Below, piece by piece: positions 49,083-64,000 of a stretch of DNA of 64,000 nucleotides. The stretch spans positions 84,508 to 148,507 of the forward strand of contig JAGGNK010007460.1 of the NCBI GenBank assembly GCA_017590115.1, in the 5' to 3' direction. The notes below the pieces were generated by a model. It was not told the origin of the DNA, did no database searches, and saw nothing but the letters and a program-made list of their open reading frames with translations. Position 1 is the stretch's first letter. Each line of letters starts with the position of its first letter. The stretch comes from Montifringilla adamsi (taxonomy: Eukaryota; Chordata; Aves; Passeriformes; Passeridae). The position numbers and the translations under genes are program-made.

Positions 49083-49696
49083 CCTTTTGGGAGGGGTTTG
49101 AAGCCACGGAGGTGCCCCACGTGTCCCCAGATGTCCCCAAGTGTCCCTCAGGTGCCACCCAGGTGTCCCCAAGTGTCCCCAGGTGCCACCAACCCCCCCT
49201 GTCCTCGGGGGGCCGTGCCGGCCCCAAATCCCCCCCCAAAAAACCCCAAAATTCCCATTTGTGACATCAGTGCCACCTCAGGTGCCACCAGCAGCTGCCA
49301 CCGCAGGTGTCCCCTGTCCCCTGCAGGTGTCCCAGGTGTCCCCTGCAGGTGTCCCCTGCAGGTGTCCCTCAGGTGTCCCAGGTGTCAGGTGTCCCCACAG
49401 GTCAGGTCCCAGGTCACTCAGGTGTCACTCAGATGTCCCTCAGGTGTCACTCAGGTGTCCCTCAGGTGTCACTCCAGGCTCAGCCATGTCCCCGCAGGTG
49501 TCTCAGGTGTCCCCACAGGTGTCCCTCAGGTGTCCCAGGTGTCCCTCAGGCGTCACCTGTCCCCTCAGGTGTCACTCCGGGCTCAGCCATGTCCCCTCAG
49601 GTGTCACTCAGGTGTCCCTCAGGTGTCACTCCAGGCTCAGCCATGTCCCCACAGGTGTCCCAGGTGTCCCTCAGGTGTCACCTGTCCCCTCAGGTG
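49083..49696 (-). repeat. JOSD2 3' UTR: CAGGTGTC repeats with copies of the stop-codon segment
   Basis: Units of CTCAGGTGTCACTCAGGTGTCC. The segment covering the last codons and stop (plus strand TCACTCCGGGCTCAGCCATG) recurs near 49469, 49565 and 49627 as well as at the functional position 49697. Confidence 0.7.
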
Positions 49697-52600
49697 TCAC
49701 TCCGGGCTCAGCCATGTCCCCGCCTCCTCCACGTCCCGTGTCACCACCAGGAACAGCTCCGAGGGAGCCTTGGCCAGCGCCGCCCGCAGGAACTGCCTGG
49801 GGACACACACAGGGGACAGTGAGGGACACAGGGGACAGCAGGGACTGCCTGGGGACACACACAGGGGACAGTGAGGGACACAGGGGACAGCAGGGACTGC
49901 CTGGGGACACACACAGGGGACAGTGAGGGACACAGGGGACAGCAGGGACTGCCTGGGGACACACACAGGGGACAGTGAGGGACACAGGGGACAACAGAGA
50001 CAGCAGGGACAGCAGGAACTGCCTGGGGACACACACAGGGGACAGTGAGGGACACAGGGGACAGCAGGGACTGCCTGGGGACACACACAGGGGACAGTGA
50101 GGGACACAAGGGACAGCAGGGACAGCAGGAACTGCCTGGGGACACACACAGGGGACAGTGAGGGACACAGGGGACAACAGAGACAGCAGGGACAGCAGGA
50201 ACTGCCTGGGGACACACACAGGGGACAGTGAGGGACACAGGGGACAACAGAGACAGCAGGGACAGCAGGAACTGCCTGGGGACACACACAGGGGACAGTG
50301 AGGGACACAGGGGACAACAGAGACAGCAGGGACAGCAGGAACTGCCTGGGGACACACACAGGGGACAGTGAGGGACACAAGGGACACAAGGGACAGCAGG
50401 AACTGCCTGGGGACACACACAGGGGACAGTGAGGGACACAGGGGACAACACGAACTTCCTGGGGACAGTCGGGGACAGTCAAGGGACACAGGGGACAGTG
50501 AGGGACAGCAGGGGACAACAGGGACAGCAGGAACTGCCTGGGGACACGGGACAGTGAGGGGACACAGGGGACATTCAGAGGACAGTCAGGGGACACGGGA
50601 CAGTCAGGGACAGTGAGGGACAGCAGGAACTCCCTGGGGACAGTCAGGGGACAACGAGGCGAGAGCCAGGTGACAATCACGGGACAACCAGGGGACAATG
50701 AGCTGACAACCAAGTGTCCCCAGATGCCACCAGATGTCCCCAGGTGCCATCCAAGTGTCCCCAGGTGCCACCCGGGCGCAGCTCAGGTGTCCCCAAGTGA
50801 AACTCAGGTGTCCCCATGTGTCCCCAGTGTCACCCAGGTGTCCCCAAGTGACAGGTGTCCCCAAGAGTCCCCAGATGCCAACAAATGTCCCCAGATGCCA
50901 CCCGAGGTGTCCCCATGGTGTCCCCGAGGTGTCCCCAGATGCCAGCCCAGTGTCCCCAAGGTGTCCCCGAGGTGTCCCCAGATGCCAGCCCAGTGTCCCC
51001 AAGGTGTCCCCAAGGTGTCCCCAGCGTCACCCAGGAGTCCCCAGCGTCACCCAGGTGTACCCAAGTGACAGTCAGGTGTCCCCAGGTGTCCCCAGATGTC
51101 TCCAGATACCACCCGAGGTGTCCCGGGGGTGTCTCCGAGTTGTCCCAAAGTGTCCCTGAGCTGTCCCCAAAGTGTCCCCGGGTGTCCCCAGGCCCACCTG
51201 AGCTGAGGCTCCGCCCCGATGGGGGCGGGGCTGGCCAGTTTGGAGTCCACGTTGTAGAAGGTGTCCCCGAAGTGTCACACACAGAGCCAGGGGGGGCCGG
51301 ACAGGGGCAGCGCCAGCGTCCCCAGCGTCACCCGGGTGTCCCCAGTGTCACCCCGGTATCCCCAGCATCACCCGGGTGTCCCCAAGTGACAGTCAGGTGT
51401 CCCCAGTGTCACCCAGGAGTCCCCAGATGCCACCCGAGGTGTCCCCACGGTGTCCCCGAGGTGTCCCCAGATGCCAGCCCAGTGTCCCCAAGGTGTCCCC
51501 AGGTGTCCCCAGGCCCACCTGAGCTGAGGCTCCGCCCCGATGGGGGCGGGGCTGGCCAGTTTGGAGTCCAGGTTGTAGAAGGTGTCCCCGAAGGGGCGCA
51601 CGCAGAGCCAGTGCGGGCGGGACAGGGGCAGCGCCAGCGTCCCCAGCGTCACCCGGGTGTCCCCAGTGTCACCCCGGTATCCCCAGCATCACCCGGGTGT
51701 CCCCAAGTGACAGTCAGGTGTCCCCAGTGTCACCCAGGAGTCCCCAGATGCCACCCAAGGTGTCCCCACGGTGTCCCCGAGGTGTCCCCAGATGCCAGCC
51801 CAGTGTCCCCAAGGTGTCCCCAAGGTGTCCCCAGCGTCACCCAGGAGTCCCCAGCGTCACCCAGGTGTACCCAAGTGACAGTCAGGTGTCCCCAGGTGTC
51901 CCCAGATGTCTCCAGATACCACCCGAGGTGTCCCGGGGGTGTCTCCGAGTTGTCCCAAAGTGTCCCTGAGCTGTCCCCAAAGTGTCCCCGGGTGTCCCCA
52001 GGCCCACCTGAGCTGAGGCTCCGCCCCGATGGGGGCGGGGCTGGCCAGTTTGGAGTCCACGTTGTAGAAGGTGTCCCCGAAGTGTCACACACAGAGCCAG
52101 GGGGGGCCGGACAGGGGCAGCGCCAGCGTCCCCAGCGTCACCCGGGTGTCCCCAGTGTCACCCCGGTATCCCCAGCATCACCCGGGTGTCCCCAAGTGAC
52201 AGTCAGGTGTCCCCAGTGTCACCCAGGAGTCCCCAGATGCCACCCGAGGTGTCCCCACGGTGTCCCCGAGGTGTCCCCAGATGCCAGCCCAGTGTCCCCA
52301 AGGTGTCCCCAGGTGTCCCCAGGCCCACCTGAGCTGAGGCTCCGCCCCGATGGGGGCGGGGCTGGCCAGTTTGGAGTCCAGGTTGTAGAAGGTGTCCCCG
52401 AAGGGGCGCACGCAGAGCCAGTGCGGGCGGGACAGGGGCAGCGCCAGCGTCCCCAGCGTCACCCGCGAGGGGACATTGAGCAGGAAGCCCAGGACGTGCG
52501 GCAGGGACAGGCGCTCCAGGGGGCTGGGGGACAGCGCGGTTAATTAGGGACGGGTTAATTAAAGGGGCGGGGTTAATTAAGGGGGGGTGTTGGATGGGAA

Positions 52601-55600
52601 GGGAATAAAGGAGCGGGCAGAGATTGGGTCTGGGGGCTCGGAGGGGTCTGGAATTGGGGTGGGGGATGCCAGGATTTGGGTTTGGGGTCTCAGGGGTGCT
52701 GTGAGGAATTTGGGGAGGGGTCTGCAGGGGTTTCTCCTGAATTTGGGGAGGGGTCTCACGGTCACCCCGCAGCCACCCGGCCCTGGGCAAAGGGGAAGAT
52801 TGGGGGGTCACAAATTGGGGCTGGGGTCTCGGGGAGGTCCCAAATTTGGAGCTGCGGTTGTGGGAAGGGTCTGGAATTTGGGTCTGGGGTCTCGGGGGTG
52901 TGTCCCGAATCTGGGGAGGGGTCTCACTGCCTTTTGTGCCAAAAGCCCCCCAGAGAAAAAAGGAATTTGAGAGATCCCAAATTGAGTTGGGGGTCCCAAA
53001 CTGGGTCTGGGGTCTCGGGGAGGTCCCAAATTTGGGTCAGGGGTCGCGGAGAGGGTCCATAATTTGGGTCTGGGGTCTGTCCTGAATTTGGGGAGGGGTC
53101 TCACCGCCGCCTGTCCCACCAGCCTGGCGCCAGCCCCAGCGTGCCACTGGGACAATGACTCTCCATTGGTTTAGACAGTCCCAAATTAGGTCTGGGGTCT
53201 CAGGAAGATCCCAAATTTGGGTCGGGGGTTGTGGGAAGGATCCGGAATTTGGGTTCTGGGGTCTGTCCTGAATTTGGGGAGGGGTCTTAGAGGGTTTCTC
53301 CCTAATTTGGGGAGGGGTCTCCCCATCGCTGTTCCCACCCCGCAGCCACCCAGCCCAGGAAAGGAGAAATTTGGAGAGTCCCAAATTGGGTCTGGGGTCT
53401 CAGGGACGTCCTAAATGTGGGTCGGGGGTCGCGGGAAGGGTGCGGAATTTGGGTCTGGGGTCTGTCCTGAATTTGGGGAGGGGTCTCACTGCTGCTTGTC
53501 CCACCTCACCAGTGTGACAATGGGGGCTCTCAATAGAGGTGAGGATCTTTGAAGGCTCCAGAATTTGGGTCTGAGATCTCAGAAAGGTCCCAAATTTGGG
53601 TCGGGGGTCGCGGGAAGGGTGCAGGATTTGGGTCTGGGGTCTGTCCGAATTTGGGGAGGGGTCTCACCGCCGCTTGTCCCACCAGCCTGGTGCCAGCCCC
53701 AGTGTGCCACTGGGAACTCCCAAAAGGGGTGGGGGGCACAGAGGAGTCCCAAATTGGGTCTTGGGTCTCAGGGAGATCCCAAATTTGGGTTGGGGGTCAT
53801 GGGAAGGGTCTGGAATTTGGGTCCGGGGTCTGTCCCGAATTTGGGGAGGGGTCTCAGACGGTTTCTCCCGAATTAGGAAAGTGGTCTCCCATCGGTATTA
53901 CCATCCAGCCCCAGGAAAGGAAAAGTTTTTGGGGTCCCAAATTGGGTCTGGGGTCTTGGGGAGATCCCAAATTTGGGTCGGGAGTCGCGGGAAGGGTCTG
54001 GAATTTGGGTCTGGGGTCTGTCGGAATTTGGGGAGGGGTCTCACCGCCGCTTGTCCCACCAGACGGCCGCCAGCCCCAGCGTGCCCAGCGCCGCCATCAC
54101 CACGTTGACGTCGTAGTTGCCCGTGCCCAGGGGGCTCCGGTGGGGGTTGGGCCGCGAGTTCGGGGCCAACCTGGGGGGGCTGCAGGGTGAGACCCCTCCC
54201 CAAATTAACCCAGAGACCCCCCCCCGAGACCCCAGACCCAATTTGGGGAGGGGAATCCCCCCCCAGAGAGACCCCAGACCCAATTCAGTCCCTACAAGTG
54301 TGATGTTGTTTTAAAGGCCGGGGAGAATGGGGGGAGACCCCTCCCCAAATTTGGGAATTCCCGCTTGGGACCCCTCCCCAAATTAACCCGGACACCCCCT
54401 GAGACCCCTCCCCAAATTAACCCAGACCCTCCCCGAGACCCCAGACCCAATTTGGGGAGGGGAATCCCCCCCCAGAGAGACCCCAGACCCAATTGGGGAA
54501 CCCACAAAGCGATGACGTCATTCTGTGGGGTCTGTCCGAATTTGGGGAGGGGTCTCACCGCCGCTTGTCCCACCAGACGGCCGCCAGCCCCAGCGTGCCA
54601 CTGGGACAATGACTCTCCATTGGTTTAGACAGTCCCAAACTGGGTCTGGGGTCTCAGGGAGATCCCAAATTTGGGTCGGGGGTCGCGGGAAGGGTGCAGG
54701 ATTTGGGTCTGGGGTCTGTCCGAATTTGGGGAGGGGTCTCACCGCCGCTTGTCCCACCAGCCTGGTGCCAGCCCCAGCGTGCCACTGGGAACTCTCAAAA
54801 GGGGTGGGGGGCACAGAGGAGTCCCAAATTGGGTCTTGGGTCTCAGGGAGATCCCAAATTTGGGTTGGGGGTCATGGGAAGGGTCTGGAATTTGGGTCCG
54901 GGGTCTGTCCCGAATTTGGGGAGGGGTCTCAGATGGTTTCTCCCGAATTAGGAAAGTGGTCTCCCATCGGTATTACCATCCAGCCCCAGGAAAGGAAAAG
55001 TTTTTGGGGTCCCAAATTGGGTCTGGGGTCTTGGGGAGATCCCAAATTTGGGTCGGGAGTCGCAGGAAGGGTCTGGAATTTTGGTCTGGGGTCTGTCGGA
55101 ATTTGGGGAGGGGTCTCACCGCCGCTTGTCCCACCAGCCTGGTGCCAGCCCCAGCGTGCCACTGGGAACTCTCAAAAGGGGTGGGGGGCACAGAGGAGTC
55201 CCAAATTGGGTCTGGGGTCTCAGGGAGATCCCAAATTTGGGTCGGGGGTCGTGGGAAGGATCCCGAATTTGGGTCTGGGGTCTGTCGGAATTTGGGGAGG
55301 GGTCTCACCGCCGCTTGTCCCACCAGACGGCCGCCAGCCCCAGCGTGCCCAGCGCCGCCATCACCACGTTGACGTCGTAGTTGCCCGTGCCCAGGGGGCT
55401 CCGGTGGGGGTTGGGCCGCGAGTTCGGGGCCAACCTGGGGGGGCTGCAGGGTGAGACCCCTCCCCAAATTAACCCAGAGACCCCCCCCCGAGACCCCAGA
55501 CCCAATTTGGGGAGGGGAATCCCCCCCCAGAGAGACCCCAGACCCAATTCAGTCCCTACAAGTGTGATGTTGTTTTAAAGGCCGGGGAGAATGGGGGGAG

Positions 55601-56203
55601 ACCCCTCCCCAAATTTGGGAATTCCCGCTTGGGACCCCTCCCCAAATTAACCCGGACACCCCCTGAGACCCCTCCCCAAATTAACCCAGACCCTCCCCGA
55701 GACCCCAGACCCAATTTGGGGAGGGGAATCCCCCCCCAGAGAGACCCCAGACCCAATTGGGGAACCCACAAAGCGATGACGTCATTCTGAGGGAAGGGAA
55801 GACCCCTCCCCAAATTTGACAGTCAAACCCACCCCAAACCCCCTCCAAAACCCCCCACACCCCCCCAGGACCCCTCCCCAAATTCAGAACCGCCCCCGGG
55901 ACCCCTCCCGGAATTGGGTCTGGGGTCTCACCGCTGGCAGATGCGGTCGGCCGAGGCCTGGCTGAGCCAGGGCCGCTGCAGGAGGTTGTTGAGGGCGTGC
56001 ACGGCGCAGAGCTGCCGGCGCTGCCGCTCGTGGTACGGCACCCCCGGGACCCCAGACCCAAATCCCGGCAGCCCCTGGCCCAGGTCGGGGAGATCCCCCA
56101 GGACCCCCCCCAAATCGGGGTGGGGGGAGGGGGAGCCCTGGGGGGCTGCGCCAAAATGCGGCCCCGGCTCCCCCTCCTCACCCCGCGCGTCCTCCGGGGC
56201 CAT
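49697..56203 (-). CDS. JOSD2: Josephin-2 deubiquitinase
   Basis: Cysteine protease of the Josephin (ataxin-3 like) family that cleaves ubiquitin. Exons: 55932-56203, 55309-55434 (or its copy 54045-54170), 52329-52523, 49697-49796; together 693 bases, 230 residues, phases 2, 2 and 2, all GT-AG. Landmarks: [20 protein letters not shown] with the catalytic cysteine; [20 protein letters not shown] and AVWWDKRR; then [20 protein letters not shown] with the catalytic histidine and the following Asn/Asp; end [18 protein letters not shown]. Human JOSD2 is 188 residues; the extra length is an N-terminal acidic/glycine leader from ATG 56203. Exon 2 exists twice; if both were included the second would stay in frame (126 bases). 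Confidence 0.9.
49797..50640 (-). repeat. Array of JOSD2 exon-4 splice acceptors
   Basis: About a dozen tandem units of roughly 54-72 bases. Each contains GGAACTGCCTGGGGACACAC, the reverse complement of the exon 4 acceptor (GTGTGTCCCCAG) and its first coding bases (GCAGTTCC). Only the unit at 49796 continues into coding sequence. Confidence 0.85.
50700..51190 (-). repeat. CCCAGGTGTCCCCAGATGCCA array in JOSD2 intron 3
   Basis: Units of AGGTGTCCCCAGATGCCACC type, also present inside the 810-base repeat that follows. No coding content. Confidence 0.75.
51040..52523 (-). repeat. 810-bp tandem duplication with copies of JOSD2 exon 3
   Basis: The segment around 51040-51710 reappears 810 bases downstream. 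It yields four exon-3 versions: near 51195-51340 and 52005-52150 (degenerate, reading frame broken at CGAAGTGTCACACAC), 51519-51650 (good 3' half and donor, but 5' end missing), and the complete functional exon 52329-52523. Confidence 0.85.
52530..54044 (-). repeat. JOSD2 intron 2: GGGTCTGGGGTCTCGG array with exon-2 fragments
   Basis: Units of CCCAAATTTGGGTCTGGGGT type. Within it, the last 40-50 bases of exon 2 plus its donor (plus strand TCACCGCCGCTTGTCCCACC) recur near 53100, 53487 and 53663. No other gene. Confidence 0.8.
54045..55434 (-). repeat. 1,264-bp tandem duplication carrying JOSD2 exon 2
   Basis: Two copies of exon 2 (54045-54170 and 55309-55434) with flanks such as GTGTGATGTTGTTTTAAAGG are repeated with an offset of 1,264 bases. 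Both exon copies appear identical, with intact acceptor and donor. Further 3'-end fragments lie near 54557, 54747 and 55110. Confidence 0.9.
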
Positions 56204-56478
56204 GGCGGCCTCTGCCCCCTCAGGGCCGCGACTACAACTCCCGTCATGCCCCGCGCGGCGCCAACCAATCACAGAGCGCCGACCTCCTCCCCCACAGCTC
56301 TTGTCCAATCAGCGCCTTGACCTCCCTCCCGTGATGTTTTGCGCCCCAGCGTTCACGAATCAGCGCTAAGACCCCTTCCTCCCATCGTGCCCCGCGCGGC
56401 TTCTCCACCAATCAGCTCGCGCCTCCTCCCCGCCGCCATTACAAGAAGGGCGCCACAACCGCCAGGCCTGGGCCGGGA
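56204..56478 (-). promoter_or_regulatory. JOSD2: JOSD2 promoter: ZNF143 motif and CCAAT boxes
   Basis: ACTACAACTCCCGTCATGC at 56231-56249 fits the ZNF143/SBS consensus. Four CCAAT-type words lie nearby (CCAACCAATCA at 56261, TCCAATCAGCGCC at 56304, ACGAATCAGCGC at 56355, CCACCAATCAGC at 56406). GC content is high and there is no TATA box. It sits directly upstream of ATG 56203. Confidence 0.65.
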
Positions 56479-56484
56479 TTTATT
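56479..56484 (-). terminator. ASPDH: Poly(A) signal of ASPDH
   Basis: Minus-strand AATAAA (ACAATAAATCCCGG) 65 bases after the ASPDH stop codon, and adjacent to the JOSD2 promoter. Confidence 0.7.
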
Positions 56485-56548
56485 GTCCCCAAAATGTCCC
56501 CAAATTGTCCCCAAGACGTCCCCAAGCGGGTATTTCCGCCGCTCCTCC

Positions 56549-63143
<6,595 letters not shown>

Positions 63144-63279
63144 CTGGGGACATTGGGGACAGCCCTGTCACCTCCCCCCGTCACCTGCCCTGTGACATCA
63201 AGAACGGCCCTGGGGACACGGGGATTGTCACTGTCACCTCCCCCAGGGACAGCCCTGTCACCTCCCAGTGTCCCCAGTG

Positions 63280-64000
63280 CCCCCTCCCAGTCTGTCCCAG
63301 TCTGTCCCGGTCCCTCCCAGTGTCCCTTCCCAGTAACCCCCAGTTCATCCCAGTCTGTCCCAGTACATCCCAGTATAACCCAGGACATCCCAGTACAAAC
63401 CAGTATGTCCCAGTCTGTCCCAGTCTAAACCAGTATATATATATATAAACCAGTATAAACCAGTACGGAGCTTGCCATACCCCAGCACACCCCAGTCTCT
63501 GCCAGTATAAACCAGTCTATCCCAGTATAAACCAGTACGGAGCTTGCCATACCCCAGCACACCCCAGCCTCTGCCAGTATGAACCAGTCTCTGCCAGTAT
63601 AAACCAGTATGAACCAGTATGAACCAGTATGAACCAGTATGAGCCGGTATGAGCCGGTATGAACTGGTATACCCCAGTCTATCCCAGTATGAACCAGTAT
63701 AAACCAGTATGAACCAGTATGAACCGGTATGAACTGGTATACCCCAGTCTGTCCCAGTATAAACCAGTTTGTCCCAGTCCTGAGCTTGCTGTATCCCAGT
63801 GCCTCCCAGTCTAAACCAGTCGAAACCAGTCTGTCCCAGTATAAACCAGTATAACCAGTACTGAGCTTGCCGTATCCCAGTCCCTCCCAGTATAAACCAG
63901 TCTAAACCAGTCTGTCCCAGTATAAACCAGTAAAACCAGTACTGAGCTTGCCGTATCCCAGTCCCTCCCAGTATAAACCAGTCTAAACCAGTCTGTCCCA
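63280..64000. repeat. CCCAGTATAAACCAGT minisatellite
   Basis: Decamer-type units (ACCAGTATAA, CCCAGTCTGT) to the end of the window, with a longer recurring element GTACGGAGCTTGCCATACCC (63465, 63535; variants near 63778, 63860 and 63938). Same CCAGT word family as at 5.9, 8.1, 9.5, 15.0 and 41.5 kb. No gene is seen. Confidence 0.9.

Noticed and set aside
49038..49926. Plus-strand frames opposite the JOSD2 3' region
   Set aside because: Antisense of exon 4 and of CAGGTGTC repeats; the minus-strand reading matches JOSD2 with conserved splice phases.

Overview
The window looks like vertebrate nuclear DNA, most likely a bird and probably a GC-rich microchromosome. The genes are split into short exons with canonical GT-AG introns. 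The recognisable genes have human counterparts on 19q13.3-13.4, and most non-coding sequence is minisatellite. The avian assignment is an inference from gene content, compact introns and repeat style; no sequence in the window is species-diagnostic.

Layout. About 1.5-6.5 kb (-): an SBK-family kinase (SBK2/SBK3 class). 10.6-13.7 kb (-): ZNF628, a C2H2 zinc-finger gene with a repeat-rich tail and a CpG-island promoter near 14.7-15.0 kb. 16.1-20.7 kb (-) and 21.4-33.9 kb (+): two head-to-head genes for membrane receptors with SRCR domains, sharing a promoter full of GC boxes. The plus-strand gene is intact (signal peptide, eight SRCR domains, one membrane helix, short tail). The minus-strand one is eroded. 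36.4-41.8 kb (-): an eleven-finger zinc-finger gene with an acidic N-terminus and a non-coding first exon. 44.9-47.5 kb: four tRNA genes (Ser-GCT, iMet-CAT, Thr-AGT, Glu-CTC), flanked by a satellite carrying tRNA-Ser debris and by four CCAAT/E2F modules. 49.1-56.2 kb (-): JOSD2, a Josephin deubiquitinase. 56.5-63.1 kb (-): ASPDH, a putative aspartate dehydrogenase, whose first exon was not found and which is interrupted by an assembly gap (NNN at 62777-62779).

The genes do not form a pathway. SBK2, ZNF628 and an SRCR gene (SSC5D) are neighbours in human 19q13.42, and JOSD2 and ASPDH are neighbours in human 19q13.33, so the window joins two blocks that are separate in mammals.

The most unusual property is the nature of the repeats. 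In SBK, JOSD2, ASPDH and the SRCR genes, tandem arrays are built from exon-intron junctions: the last or first few tens of bases of an exon with its splice site, copied two to about a dozen times beside the real exon. From 1.5 to 36.5 kb the hexamer CAGGTG/CACCTG (a splice-donor core and an E-box) saturates introns, UTRs and even coding exons. One SRCR half-exon has been replaced by CAGGTG repeats while keeping its splice sites and phase.
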